Assembly: GCF_008365375.1 (NCBI RefSeq)
Contig: NZ_QOKW01000007.1
Location: 186,001 to 250,000 of the forward strand
Reading direction: 5' to 3'
Length of the DNA: 64,000 nucleotides
Source: Roseomonas genomospecies 6
GTDB lineage: Bacteria > Pseudomonadota > Alphaproteobacteria > Azospirillales > Azospirillaceae
Shown here: piece by piece, positions 17,307 to 26,021 of the stretch
Numbering within the stretch: the stretch's first letter is position 1
Layout of the letters: each line of letters begins with the position of its first letter
The notes under the pieces: model-generated
What the model saw: the letters and a program-made list of their open reading frames with translations, nothing else
What the model was told of the DNA's origin: nothing
Database searches by the model: none
Translations under genes and position numbers: made by a program

Positions 17307-17557
17307 CGTGGCAGCCCCTTGTCGTCGTACAGAAGATCACCGTGGTCGGCAGAGCGGTAGGGTTCCTTCAGGCGGGGCGCGCATTCACGTCCGATGTCCA
17401 GCAAACGATCGGCCAAGCCAGTGCTCTGCTCGCTGCGCAGCCGGTCGAGGCGTTCGCGAAGCGCCTGGGTGACGACGGTGGACATGCTCTCGCCGGTCAG
17501 GGCGGCGAGTTGTTCCGCCAGCCGTTGCGCTTCCTCGTCCTTGATGGTCAGTCCCAT
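17303..17557 (-). CDS. vapB: VapB-type antitoxin (Rv0623/PSK family)
   Basis: The 84-residue protein starts MGLTIKDEEAQRLAEQLAAL, characteristic of the short ribbon-helix-helix antitoxins that pair with PIN toxins. The DNA-binding segment is followed by an acidic, flexible C-terminus that would occupy the VapC active site. It is upstream of and translationally coupled to vapC. The pair probably represses its own promoter in the roughly 90 bases before the ATG. Confidence 0.93.
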   Translation of the reverse strand: MGLTIKDEEAQRLAEQLAALTGESMSTVVTQALRERLDRLRSEQSTGLADRLLDIGRECAPRLKEPYRSADHGDLLYDDKGLPR

Positions 17558-17648
17558 GTGCGGGTCCCTCCCCGGCGCCGGTAAACGGCATTTCTACCAC
17601 CGGGCGCCCGAGCGCTCAACGTGGGCCGAGCGCTGGTCCCTCACCGCT

Positions 17649-17789
17649 TCACAACCGGATGTCGCTCTGGAACAGCCCGAGGTCGAGGTGCTCCATCGGG
17701 GTGCGGCGGGCGCGGCGGCGGCTGAAGCGCTGGACGGCGTCGCGGGCGCGGCCGATGAGGGCGGCGTAGTTCTTCAACGTGGTCGGCAT
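17649..17789 (-). CDS. Small basic DUF1127-like protein
   Basis: This 46-residue, arginine-rich frame begins MPTTLKNYAALIGRARDAV, has a basic SRRRARR patch and ends LGLFQSDIRL. The ending resembles, in degenerate form, the LxDIGL tail of DUF1127 (YjiS-like) proteins, small RNA-binding-like proteins common in alphaproteobacteria. The ribosome site is weak. It lies alone between vapB and a HAD phosphatase gene. Function unknown; it may also be a chance frame. Confidence 0.45.
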   Translation of the reverse strand: MPTTLKNYAALIGRARDAVQRFSRRRARRTPMEHLDLGLFQSDIRL

Positions 17790-17956
17790 ATCCGTTCGTC
17801 CCGGTCTGTTTGGAACTTGAACGGACAACAGCTATGCCGGGTTCATGTGACAGATTCCATCGCGCCTGAATCCTTCCTCCGGAACGCCGCTCCGCGCCGT
17901 CTGTTCGAAGGGGAATACCCCCAATGGCACCCGCAAACCATGGTGAGGAGGCTGCG

Positions 17957-18715
17957 ATGAGCGGCGTTCTGAGGGCCGTCATCTTCGATGTGGACGGCAC
18001 GCTGGTCGACTCGGTGGATCTGCACGCCCACGCCTGGGTGGAGGCGATCCGGCATTTCGGCTACCACGCGGAATTCGACGCGGTGCGCTCGCAGATCGGC
18101 AAGGGCGGCGACCAGTTGATGCCCGTCTTCGTGCCCGAAAAGGATCTGGCCCGCGTCGAGGACGATCTGGACCATTTCCGGCACGAGCTGTTCGCCCGCA
18201 AATACATGCCGAAGGTCCGCGGCTTCCGCCGGGTGCGCGGCCTGTTCCAGCATCTGCACGCCGAGGGGCTGCGCATCGCGCTCGCCTCCTCGGCCAAGGG
18301 GGACGAGTTGGAGCACTACAAGCGCGCGGCGGAGATCGGCGATCTGGTGGATGTGGAGACCTCGTCCGACGACGCGGAGCGGTCGAAGCCCCATCCGGAC
18401 ATCTTCGAGGCGGCGCTGGAAAAGCTGGGACTGCCGGCGGAGGCGGCGGTGGTGGTGGGCGACAGCCCCTGGGACGCGAAGGCCGCCGGGCGGGCCGGGC
18501 TGACGGTGGTGGGCGTGCTGTGCGGCGGCTTCGCGGAGCAGGACCTGCGCCGGGCCGGCTGCGCGGAGATCTTCCGTGATCCGGAAGACCTCCAGCGCCG
18601 CTTCGCCTCCAGCCTCATCGGGAAACGCAGTCCACGTGCGATGGGCCTTTCTCAGTCTGGTGGGTCTCAGCCGGGGCGGCCGTCGGCCCGCGGAGCCAGC
18701 AGGATGGGGGCATAG
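17957..18715 (+). CDS. HAD superfamily hydrolase (beta-phosphoglucomutase/phosphatase-like)
   Basis: This 252-residue HAD subfamily IA enzyme has motif I DVDGTLVDS with both catalytic aspartates, motif II in ALASSAK, a Lys in RSKPHPDIF and motif III VVVGDSPWDAKAA. The cap is the four-helix C1 type of the CbbY/PGM family. GAGGAG sits just before the chosen ATG; an upstream in-frame ATG has no such site. The C-terminus runs 49 bases into the convergent nnrS-2 gene, and the last 35 residues are low in family similarity. Substrate probably a small phosphosugar, not specified by sequence. Confidence 0.88.
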   Translation: MSGVLRAVIFDVDGTLVDSVDLHAHAWVEAIRHFGYHAEFDAVRSQIGKGGDQLMPVFVPEKDLARVEDDLDHFRHELFARKYMPKVRGFRRVRGLFQHLHAEGLRIALASSAKGDELEHYKRAAEIGDLVDVETSSDDAERSKPHPDIFEAALEKLGLPAEAAVVVGDSPWDAKAAGRAGLTVVGVLCGGFAEQDLRRAGCAEIFRDPEDLQRRFASSLIGKRSPRAMGLSQSGGSQPGRPSARGASRMGA

Positions 18716-19875
18716 ACGTACAGGTAGCAGGCGAAGGCCGCGATCCAGGCCGCACCGGCGCCTTCCAGGGCCATCCAGTAGAGGCCGCCCGGCAGTTCGG
18801 GCGCCAGCACCCGCAGCAGCGCCGCGGCGGTCAGCAGGACATAGGCGGCCACGGTCGGGCGGGTCACCACCAGCATCCGCCCGGTGTGGCCGAGCGAGGC
18901 GCGGGTCATCACCGCCACGATCATGGTGGCGAAGGCGCCCGCCGTCAGGGCATGGACCCAGGCGGAGGCATCGATGCCCGCGCCCAGCAGATGCGCGGCC
19001 TTCAACGCCAGCGCCGCCGGCACCCAGGCGTAGCCGAGATGCAGCACCCAGAGGATCGGCTGGTCCAGTGTCTTCGCCGGCTGCCATCCCGCCAGCCGCA
19101 CTGCATGGGCCAGAGCCGCGACGAGCGCCAGCAGGCCGGCGGCGACGCTGCCCGGCAGGGCAAGGTCGGCGGGGATCATCAGCAGCGTGGAGACGAGGGT
19201 CACCTTCTCAACCCAGGGGCGGGAGACGACGGTGCCGTCCAGCCCGCGCAGGCGCAGCGCGTTGCGGGTGAAGGCCGGGACGATGCGCCCGCCGATCACC
19301 GCAACCATCATCAGGACCACGCCGATGGCCAGCGTCTCGCCCAGAGCGGTGCCGCCGGACAGCACACCCAGCCAGTCCAGGTGGAACAGCAGGTTGGCGG
19401 CGGTCAGCAGGCCAAGCAGGACGAGAAAGGCGGTGTTGCGGATCTTGCCCGCCGCCACCAGCGGCCCGGCCAGCGCGACGCCGAGCGCCGGCAGGAAGGC
19501 GAGGTCGAGGATGGCCGCAACGGGCAGAGGCACACCCAGGAAGGGCAGCAGGGCCAGCCGCCCGGCCAGCCACAGCCCGGTCAGCCCGGCGAGCGGCAGG
19601 CCGGACAGGGCCTTCGTTCCCGTCCAGCTCGGCACCGCGGTCAGCAGGAAGCCGGCCACGGCGGCGATGACGAAGGCGAACAGCATCTCGTGCGCGTGCC
19701 AGGACGCCGCCGGGACGGCGCCGTCCGGCCAGGACCCCGTCGCCAGCACGGCGATCCAGGCGGCCAGCAGAACGGGCGCGGCGAGGCCGGACAGCAGAAA
19801 GAAGGGCCGGAACCCGTAGGCGAAGATCAGGGGGACCGGAGGACGGTCCGGTCGGTCGGCAACGGAACTGGTCAT
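18667..19875 (-). CDS. nnrS: NnrS family protein (second, full-length copy)
   Basis: The 402-residue protein has twelve hydrophobic segments. The N-terminal PLIFAYGFRPFFLLSG, WHAHEMLFAFVIAAVAGFLLTAVP and VIGGRIVPAFTRN motifs are the NnrS hallmarks, with invariant His and Arg residues for a haem or metal site. NnrS relieves nitric oxide stress. A perfect FNR/NnrR-type palindrome lies 67 bases before the ATG, so expression under low oxygen or nitric oxide is expected. It heads no visible operon. Its 3' end overlaps the HAD gene. The first copy at 12065 is a diverged paralogue. Confidence 0.95.
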   Translation of the reverse strand: MTSSVADRPDRPPVPLIFAYGFRPFFLLSGLAAPVLLAAWIAVLATGSWPDGAVPAASWHAHEMLFAFVIAAVAGFLLTAVPSWTGTKALSGLPLAGLTGLWLAGRLALLPFLGVPLPVAAILDLAFLPALGVALAGPLVAAGKIRNTAFLVLLGLLTAANLLFHLDWLGVLSGGTALGETLAIGVVLMMVAVIGGRIVPAFTRNALRLRGLDGTVVSRPWVEKVTLVSTLLMIPADLALPGSVAAGLLALVAALAHAVRLAGWQPAKTLDQPILWVLHLGYAWVPAALALKAAHLLGAGIDASAWVHALTAGAFATMIVAVMTRASLGHTGRMLVVTRPTVAAYVLLTAAALLRVLAPELPGGLYWMALEGAGAAWIAAFACYLYVYAPILLAPRADGRPG

Positions 19876-19941
19876 GGCGTTTCCCGCGCGTTGGAGGCAT
19901 CGGTCATGCCGTCACACTGCGCCGGGGGCGGTCCCCCTTCT

Positions 19942-19955
19942 TTGACCGCCGTCAA
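19942..19955 (-). promoter_or_regulatory. FNR/NnrR-type operator upstream of nnrS-2
   Basis: TTGACCGCCGTCAA is a perfect TTGAC-N4-GTCAA palindrome matching the CRP/FNR/NnrR half-site pattern. It is 67 bases upstream of the nnrS-2 start, compatible with activation. Confidence 0.75.
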
Positions 19956-19998
19956 ACAGAACCCGCCGCGCCGGAGAAAATGCCGGAGAAAAGCGCCG

Positions 19999-20565
19999 TC
20001 AGACCGTGATGCCGTTCTCGGCCATCAAACGCTTCAGCGCGTCGCGGGCCGGACCGTCCAGGATGGGCAGCCCGTCGCGGGCCGCGAGGACGAAGGCGCC
20101 GGGATCGGCCAGCGTGCGCAGGGCGAAGCCCGTCACGCGTGGCGGCCCGCTGGACAGCGGCGTGTCGTCGTAGATGGGCGAGAAGGTGCAGCCCAGCAGC
20201 ATGGCGCGGGCAATCAGCGTTTCGTCCGACGAACCGCCCGACGCCGGGCTGTTGATGCCGAACAGCAGCCGTTCCGCCTCGCCGTTGGTGACGAGCCCGC
20301 GCTCCAGCAGGATGTCCACCATGGCCGACGTGGTCATCACCGGCGCGGCGCGGCCCTTCCAGCAGAAGCGCCCGTCGTCCCACCCGATGTCCAGGCAGCG
20401 GTAGATCATGTGCGGATCGGCGCCGCCGGGCGATCCGGCGACGATGTAGTTGACCCGAAGCAGTCCGTTCCACGCCCCCGCCGGTGCGACGATGCAGGAA
20501 ACGCCGCGCCGGGTCAGGCGCAGATAGGTGTCGTTGATGCCCGAAGGCTCGAAATCGAACAGCAT
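19999..20565 (-). CDS. Conserved hypothetical protein
   Basis: This 188-residue soluble protein begins MLFDFEPSGINDTYLRLTRR, preceded by AAGGTGAG, which decides the start. It contains GVSCIVAPAGAWNGLLR, a CLDIGWDDGRFCWKGR segment and a helical C-terminus (ARDALKRLMAENGI). I recognise no family or catalytic motif. It lies downstream of mogA in the same direction, with about 130 bases between them, and upstream of nnrS-2. No membrane segment or signal peptide is present. Confidence 0.7.
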   Translation of the reverse strand: MLFDFEPSGINDTYLRLTRRGVSCIVAPAGAWNGLLRVNYIVAGSPGGADPHMIYRCLDIGWDDGRFCWKGRAAPVMTTSAMVDILLERGLVTNGEAERLLFGINSPASGGSSDETLIARAMLLGCTFSPIYDDTPLSSGPPRVTGFALRTLADPGAFVLAARDGLPILDGPARDALKRLMAENGITV

Positions 20566-20694
20566 GGCTGGCTCACCTTGATCGGGGACCCCGCTCCCCT
20601 CGAACGAAAAAGGTGAGCACGGGTTCCCGCAAGGCAACATGGCCATGCGTATGGTATTCCTCTCCGCACGCGCAAAAAGGGTATAGGCAAAAGC

Positions 20695-21234
20695 TCAGGA
20701 CTTCGGGCGGAACGCCTTGCAGACCAATGGGTCGGTGTCGATGCGCGCCGCGCCGATCAGATCGAGGCAATACGGAATTGCCGGGAAGACCGCCATCAGG
20801 CAGTCGTGAATGGCCGAAGGCTTGCCCGGAAGGTTCACGATCAGGCTGGAGCCCCGGATTCCCGCGGTCTGGCGCGACAGGATGGCGGTCGGCACCACGG
20901 TCAGGCTGACCGACCGCATCAGCTCCCCGAAGCCGGGCATCATCTTTTCGCAAACCCGCTCCGTCGCCTCCGGCGTCACGTCCCGCGGGGCGGGGCCGGT
21001 GCCGCCGGTGGTGACGATCAGACCGCAGCCCTCCCGGTCGGCCAGCTCGATCAGCGTGGCGGCGATGCCGTCGAGGTCGTCGGGGATGACGCGGACCACC
21101 GGTTCCCATGGGGAGGCGACGATGCGCTCCAGCTCTTCCCGGATGGCCGGACCGCCCTTGTCCTCGTAGATGCCCCGGCTGGCCCGGTCGGACACGGTGA
21201 CGATGCCGATGCGGGCGGGGTTCGGAGAGGTCAT
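20695..21234 (-). CDS. mog: Molybdopterin adenylyltransferase
   Basis: This 179-residue MogA/MoaB-fold enzyme adenylylates molybdopterin before molybdate insertion. The N-terminal IGIVTVSDRASRGIYEDKGG and the VTTGGTGPAPRDVTPEAT motif, with its essential Asp and Gly-rich loop, are diagnostic, and NLPGKPSA closes the fold. Length fits MogA. It lies 43 bases beyond ccoG in the same direction. It supplies cofactor for molybdoenzymes such as the hydroxylase at 6005-8323. Confidence 0.95.
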   Translation of the reverse strand: MTSPNPARIGIVTVSDRASRGIYEDKGGPAIREELERIVASPWEPVVRVIPDDLDGIAATLIELADREGCGLIVTTGGTGPAPRDVTPEATERVCEKMMPGFGELMRSVSLTVVPTAILSRQTAGIRGSSLIVNLPGKPSAIHDCLMAVFPAIPYCLDLIGAARIDTDPLVCKAFRPKS

Positions 21235-21277
21235 GGGCGGCGGTCCTCGGCGATGCTCAGGGGGGCGCTGGCGGTGT

Positions 21278-22738
21278 CTAGTTGCCCGGCCCCAGGAACA
21301 CGCTCCTGTAGCTGTCCCGGTCGCCGTTGTTCGTGTCGGTCAGCTCGAAGGTGACCGGGGTGGAGGTTTCCGGCACGGAGTCGCGCGGAACCGTGACGTA
21401 GACGCGGTATGTCGCCACGCTGTCCGGAGAGGCGGAGATGTGGCTGCTCGCGCTGCCGCTGTCCTGCTCGCTCTCGCCCACCACCTTCACCTCGGCCCCG
21501 GCGATGCCGTTGGCGACCAGCGCGTAGGAGCGGTCCTGCCGGGTCTTGTTGGAGACCTTGAAGGTGTAGGCGTTGCGGATGGTGCCGTCCTGAAGCGTGA
21601 CGAAGAGCGGCGCGCGGTCGCGCTGCACGGCGATGTCCAGCCGGGGGCGCAGCGCGTAGCTCCAGGCCATGGCGCCGGTGATGACCAGCATCAGCAGGCC
21701 GTAGACGATGGTGCGCGGGCGGATCAGCCGCCACTGGTAGGTCTTGCCCTGGGCGCGGGTCTCCTGGGCGGCCAGGCTGTCGAAGCGGATCAGGCCCTTC
21801 GGCAGGTTCTGCGAGACCATGATGCTGTCGCAGGCGTCGGCGCACAGGCCGCAGTTGATGCAGTCAGCCTGCTCGCCCGTGCGGATGTCGACGCCGACGG
21901 GGCAGACCTGCACGCACTGGCCGCAGTCGATGCAGTCGCCGAAGCCCTTGGCCCGGCGCTCGTCCCAGTTCTGCGACTTGCGCTTCGGGCCGCGGGTGTC
22001 GCCGCGCAGCGTGTCGTAGGTGACGACGAGGCTGTGCTCGTCCAGCATCGCGGTCTGGATGCGCGGCCACGGGCACATGTAGTAGCACATCTGCTCGCGC
22101 GTCCAGCCGGCCATGACGTAGGTCATGCCAGCGAACAGGGCGAAGAAGCCCGCCGCCTCGTAGGTCGCGTCGAAGGTCAGGAGATCGGCGGCCAGCCGCG
22201 GCGCGTCGGTGAAGTAGGCGACGAAGCCGAAGCCGGTGACGACCGACAGGGCCAGCCAGCCGGCGTGCTTCCCGGTCTTGCGCAGAACCTTCTTCGCGGT
22301 CCAGGGGGCCTTGTCCATGCGGATGCGCTCCGCCCGGTCGCCTTCGAAGGCGCGCTCGATCCAGACGAACAGGTCGGTCCAGACCGTCTGGGGGCAGGTG
22401 AAGCCGCACCACACGCGCCCGGCCAGCGCCGTCGCCAGGAACAGCCCCAGCGCCGAGACGATCAGAACGCCGGTGAGGTAGTAGATCTCCTGCGGCCAGA
22501 TCTCGATCCAGAAGACGAAGAAGCGCGGCGTCGTCAGGTCGAGCAGAACCGCCTGGGCCGGCGCGTCGGGGCCGCGTTCCCAGCGAATCCAGGGGGCGAT
22601 GAAGAAGACCGCCAGAAGCACCCAGGTCAGGATGGTCTTCCAGCGCCGGTAGCGCCCGGAGACGGCCTTCGGGTGGATTTTCTTCTGGCTTTCGAAGAAC
22701 TGGATCTTCTCAGGCGTGACAGCGCTTCCGTCGGGCAT
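21278..22738 (-). CDS. ccoG: Cytochrome c oxidase accessory protein CcoG (RdxA/FixG)
   Basis: This 486-residue polyferredoxin-like membrane protein has an N-terminal cytoplasmic segment, about five membrane spans, GFTCPQTVW, CYYMCPWPRIQ, two ferredoxin clusters (CIDCGQCVQVCPVG and CINCGLCADACD), and a C-terminal periplasmic immunoglobulin-like domain. It is the FixG/RdxA protein involved in copper reduction for cbb3 oxidase assembly. The ATG at MPDGSAV with AAGG upstream is preferred; a farther ATG would sit inside the FNR box. Normally it lies in a ccoNOQP-ccoGHIS cluster; here it is alone. The FNR palindrome upstream predicts oxygen-limited expression. Confidence 0.96.
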   Translation of the reverse strand: MPDGSAVTPEKIQFFESQKKIHPKAVSGRYRRWKTILTWVLLAVFFIAPWIRWERGPDAPAQAVLLDLTTPRFFVFWIEIWPQEIYYLTGVLIVSALGLFLATALAGRVWCGFTCPQTVWTDLFVWIERAFEGDRAERIRMDKAPWTAKKVLRKTGKHAGWLALSVVTGFGFVAYFTDAPRLAADLLTFDATYEAAGFFALFAGMTYVMAGWTREQMCYYMCPWPRIQTAMLDEHSLVVTYDTLRGDTRGPKRKSQNWDERRAKGFGDCIDCGQCVQVCPVGVDIRTGEQADCINCGLCADACDSIMVSQNLPKGLIRFDSLAAQETRAQGKTYQWRLIRPRTIVYGLLMLVITGAMAWSYALRPRLDIAVQRDRAPLFVTLQDGTIRNAYTFKVSNKTRQDRSYALVANGIAGAEVKVVGESEQDSGSASSHISASPDSVATYRVYVTVPRDSVPETSTPVTFELTDTNNGDRDSYRSVFLGPGN

Positions 22739-22805
22739 ATCGTCTGCCTTGGGCTCCGGATAGGGACGCAAGACCGGACCATAGCGGACGGGACCCGAGC
22801 GCCCC

Positions 22806-22819
22806 TTGATCGTGATCAA
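22806..22819 (-). promoter_or_regulatory. FNR box upstream of ccoG
   Basis: TTGATCGTGATCAA is a perfect FNR/FixK consensus palindrome (TTGAT-N4-ATCAA). It lies 67 bases before the chosen ccoG start, the same distance as the operator before nnrS-2. Confidence 0.88.
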
Positions 22820-22922
22820 GAAGTGTGCGGATTCGGAAAATCCCCAGAGACAAAAAGGATTTTCCGTTGCGCCGGTGACCGGCCGGATTGTGGCGCTGTA
22901 ATACGTCTCTTGGCCGGCCGGC

Positions 22923-23414
22923 TCAAGCCTCGTTTCGCAATGCGGAAACGTTTCCCCCGTCCTCCGCGGCCACGACGTCGGGCTCCTCTTCCTCGGAAGC
23001 CGGGCCGGACGGGGACGGGCGGGTGACGATGTAGGCGGCCACCGCGGCCATGCAGGCCCCGGCCAGGATGGGAACCAGCGGCCCGCTGGCGGTCAGCACC
23101 ACGATGGCCCAACTCACGCTCATGCCGATCAGCGCCGCCGCCTTGGCCTTGCGCGGGATCGCCCCCTGCGCCTGCCAGTCGCGCAGCAGCGGCCCGAAGC
23201 GCGGGTCCCGGTACAGACGGTCGCGCAGCGCCGGGCTGCTCTTCGCGAAGGCCCCGGCGGCCAGGAGAAGGAAGGGGGTGGTCGGCAGAAGAGGCAGCAC
23301 CGTACCGGCGATCCCCAGCCCGAGCGCGGCGTAGCCCAGCGCCAGCCACAGCCGGCGCCGCAGAGGGGAGGTGCCGGCGGTCGAGCCTTCCGGATTGGCG
23401 GTCTGGTCGTCCAT
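22923..23414 (-). CDS. YbaN-family (DUF454) membrane protein
   Basis: This 163-residue protein has a hydrophobic N-terminal half with the DUF454 signature GTVLPLLPTTPFLLLAAGAF, then LRDRLYRDPRFGPLLRDW, two more membrane segments and an acidic cytoplasmic tail (SEEEEPDVV). Family members are small inner-membrane proteins of unknown function, in some bacteria induced with haem or iron genes. It lies between the YqaA-like gene (18-base gap) and ccoG in the same direction. Confidence 0.9.
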   Translation of the reverse strand: MDDQTANPEGSTAGTSPLRRRLWLALGYAALGLGIAGTVLPLLPTTPFLLLAAGAFAKSSPALRDRLYRDPRFGPLLRDWQAQGAIPRKAKAAALIGMSVSWAIVVLTASGPLVPILAGACMAAVAAYIVTRPSPSGPASEEEEPDVVAAEDGGNVSALRNEA

Positions 23415-23432
23415 GGGGTGAATGTAGGCCTC

Positions 23433-23858
23433 TCAGATGGCCAGGACCAGCACCGCGTAGCGGGCGGCCTTGCCCGCCGTGACGAGCAGCAGGAACAGGC
23501 GGATGTCCACCCGCAGGATGCCCGCCACCAGGGTCAGCGGGTCGCCGATGAAGGGCATCCAGGCCAGCAGCAGCGACCAGACTCCGAAACGCTGGTACCA
23601 GCGCGTGGCCCGCGCCACCATGGCGCGCGGGACGGGGAACCAGCGGCGGTCCTGGAAATGCATCAGGTAACGCCCGAGCGCCCAGTTGACCACCGATCCC
23701 AGCACGTTGCCCGCCGTCGCGAACAGCAGCAGCGCCACATGATCGTAGTTGCCGGTGGCGTGCATGCCGGCCAGCAGGATTTCCGATTGGGCCGGGAAGA
23801 TGGTCGCGGCCAGGAACGCGGTCAGGAACAGCCCGCCGTAAGCGGCAAACTCGGACAT
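23433..23858 (-). CDS. YqaA-family (DedA/VTT-like) membrane protein
   Basis: This 141-residue inner-membrane protein of the YqaA family has the first segment AAYGGLFLTAFLAATIFPAQSE, ATAGNVLGSVVNWALGRY in the middle and WMPFIGDPLTLVAGILR near the end, matching the VTT-type re-entrant loops. Length equals E. coli YqaA. Its start is set by GGAAAGG before the ATG of MSEFAAYG. It probably forms an operon with the DUF454 gene. Function is not established; lipid or small-solute transport is suggested for the superfamily. Confidence 0.9.
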   Translation of the reverse strand: MSEFAAYGGLFLTAFLAATIFPAQSEILLAGMHATGNYDHVALLLFATAGNVLGSVVNWALGRYLMHFQDRRWFPVPRAMVARATRWYQRFGVWSLLLAWMPFIGDPLTLVAGILRVDIRLFLLLVTAGKAARYAVLVLAI

Positions 23859-24041
23859 GCGGCGGTCGGTCCTTTCCGGGGGTGAGCGAAGGCTAGAACA
23901 TGGGGGCGGGGAACGGAATGCGGGAGGCGCCATGTGCAGCCGCAGCGAACTGGTGTAGATTCAGGTCGTGTCGATGGAGGACGCTCGGACCGGCCCCTCG
24001 CCAAGGGCGCCGCCGGGGGTGACGGAAGGGAGTGCTCGCGG

Positions 24042-25976
24042 ATGGCCGCTGCCGGGCTTGCCCGCTTCGATGCCGGTGGGCGCCTGCTTTGGGCGAACGC
24101 CGCTTTTCGGGAGCGCCTGGGCGTGCGTGCGGGGGACAGCCTCGGCTCCCTTCTGGCGGCGGCCCTGCCGAGCGGCGCCATCGCCGGGGCGGCGGACCGC
24201 CTGCGCGCCGGGCAGTCCATGACGCTCGCGGCTCCGCCGGGCGGAGGGCGTGCGGTGCTGATCCCCGCGGAGGGCGAGGACGGCGAACTTGTGCTGACTC
24301 TTGCCCCCGATGGCGCCCCCGATGGCGCCGCCAATGGCGCCGTTTCGGCGCCTGCGCCGGAGACCTCGTTCGTCGGGCTGGAGGATCTGCTGGGCGACCG
24401 GGCTGGGGAGGCGGAGCGGCAGATCATGCAGGCCATCGCCGTTCCCCTGGTGGTGACGCGGCTGGCCGACGGTCTGGTGATGGCGGTCAACCAGCCCGCC
24501 GGCCTGCTGTTCGAGGTGCCGCTCGATGGCGTCGTGGGGTGCAGCTTCGCCAAGTCCTATTACGCCGATCCGGCGGAGCGGGACCGGCTGCTCGCCGCCC
24601 TGCGCGACGGGGCGGGTTGCGTGGACGGATTCGAGACCCGGCTGCGCCGGCCCGACGGCAGCGACCTGTGGGCGATGGTGTCCGCCCGGCTGTTCCGCTT
24701 CCAGGGCGCGGACGCCATGCTGGCCTGCATCAGCGACATCTCCGCCCGCAAGCGCACCGAACAGGCGCTGGAGGTCCAATGGGACCAGACCAGGGCCGTT
24801 CTGAACGGGCTGGGCCAGGGCGTGATGGCCTTCGACCGGGGGCTGCGCCTCGTCGCCTGGAACGTGCGGGCGGCGGAGCTTCTGGGGCTGGAGCCGGAAT
24901 TCCTGCGCTACCACACGCCCTACGCCGCCATCGCCTTGCGCGTCGGAGAGGGGCTGGCCTTCGGGCCGGGAAGCGGGTGTCCCGCGACGGAGCCTCTCCC
25001 GTCCCGCCCGGCACTGTCGGAGCGGTCGTGGGAATGCACCCGCTCCGACGGGCAGGTGGTGGAGTGCCTGACCCGGCCGCTGCCGGACGGCGGCTTCGTC
25101 GTCACCTACACCGACGTGACCGAGCGGGCCTGCGCGGAGGAGCGCGCCCACGCCGCGCGGAAGGAGGCGGAAGGCGCGCTCCGCGACCTGAAGGAGGCGC
25201 AGGCCCACCTGATCCAGTCGGAGAAGATGGCGGCGTTGGGGTCCCTGGTGGCGGGGGTGGCGCACGAGATCAACACGCCCATCGGCATCGCCCTGACCGG
25301 CGCCTCGCTGATGGCGGAGCGGACCCGCGGCATCCGGCGCGATTTCGAGGGGGGAACGCTCCGCAAGCCCGACTTCGCCGACTTTCTCGACACGGCGGGG
25401 GAGGCGGCGCACCTGATGCTCCTGAACATCGACCGCGCCGCCCAGCTCATCCAGAGCTTCAAGCAGATCGCCGTCGATCAGGCGAGCGAGGAGCGCCGCG
25501 TCTTCGAGCTGGGCGGCTACATCGACGAGGTCCTGCGCAGCCTGGGGGTCCGAATCAAGCGGGCGGCCCACACGGTGGTGGTGGACTGTCCGGCCGATCT
25601 GGTCGTCGACGGTTATCCGGGCGCGCTGAGCCAGGTGCTGACCAACTTCGTCATGAACTCCATCGCCCACGGCTACGCGCCGGGGCAGCGGGGAGCGCTG
25701 CGCGTCGCCGTGCGCGCGGTGGGGGACGACGAGGTGGAACTGGTCTATGCCGACGACGGGCGGGGCATCCCGCGCGAGCTGCACGGCAAGGTGTTCGAGC
25801 CCTTCTTCACCACCAGCCGGGGGACCGGCGGCAGCGGGCTGGGGCTGAACATCGTCTACAACATCGCCACACGCAAGCTGAAGGGCCGCATCGCGCTGGA
25901 CAGCGGGCCGGGCCGCGGCACGGCCTTCACCCTGCGCTTTCCGCGCGTCGTGCCGGCGGACGCGCCGCCGGCCTGA
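24042..25976 (+). CDS. Cytoplasmic PAS sensor histidine kinase
   Basis: The 644-residue protein has no membrane segment. It contains three PAS-like units (approximately residues 1-85, 110-245 and 250-365), a short coiled coil, a dimerisation H-box with His408 in GVAHEINTPIG, and an HATPase domain with NFVMNSIAHG (N-box), ADDGRGIP (G1) and GTGGSGLGLNIV (G2). It should autophosphorylate in response to an internal signal, but no response regulator is adjacent. GGAAGGGAG precedes the chosen ATG. A 12-bp repeat encodes DGAPDGAANGAV between PAS 1 and PAS 2. It is convergent with pyk across a strong hairpin. Confidence 0.9.
   Translation: MAAAGLARFDAGGRLLWANAAFRERLGVRAGDSLGSLLAAALPSGAIAGAADRLRAGQSMTLAAPPGGGRAVLIPAEGEDGELVLTLAPDGAPDGAANGAVSAPAPETSFVGLEDLLGDRAGEAERQIMQAIAVPLVVTRLADGLVMAVNQPAGLLFEVPLDGVVGCSFAKSYYADPAERDRLLAALRDGAGCVDGFETRLRRPDGSDLWAMVSARLFRFQGADAMLACISDISARKRTEQALEVQWDQTRAVLNGLGQGVMAFDRGLRLVAWNVRAAELLGLEPEFLRYHTPYAAIALRVGEGLAFGPGSGCPATEPLPSRPALSERSWECTRSDGQVVECLTRPLPDGGFVVTYTDVTERACAEERAHAARKEAEGALRDLKEAQAHLIQSEKMAALGSLVAGVAHEINTPIGIALTGASLMAERTRGIRRDFEGGTLRKPDFADFLDTAGEAAHLMLLNIDRAAQLIQSFKQIAVDQASEERRVFELGGYIDEVLRSLGVRIKRAAHTVVVDCPADLVVDGYPGALSQVLTNFVMNSIAHGYAPGQRGALRVAVRAVGDDEVELVYADDGRGIPRELHGKVFEPFFTTSRGTGGSGLGLNIVYNIATRKLKGRIALDSGPGRGTAFTLRFPRVVPADAPPA
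24309..24344 (+). repeat. 12-bp in-frame tandem repeat, three copies
   Basis: Three imperfect 12-base units based on GATGGCGCC encode DGAP, DGAA and NGAV in the linker between the first two PAS domains of the histidine kinase. Confidence 0.8.
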
Positions 25977-25978
25977 CC

Positions 25979-26010
25979 GCGCTGCGATGCCCCGCGATGC
26001 ATCGCAGCGC
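25979..26010. terminator. Bidirectional hairpin terminator
   Basis: GCGCTGCGATG (25979-25989) pairs perfectly with CATCGCAGCGC (26000-26010) around a 10-base loop, followed by CTTGTT. It separates the convergent histidine kinase and pyk genes. Confidence 0.75.
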
Positions 26011-26021
26011 CTTGTTGCGCC

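Noticed and set aside
17881..17905. GGAAC-N16-TGTT before the HAD phosphatase gene as an EcfG promoter
   Set aside because: The -10 has TGTT instead of CGTT, there is no stress-related context, and similar strings are expected in GC-rich DNA, so it is not separated from chance.
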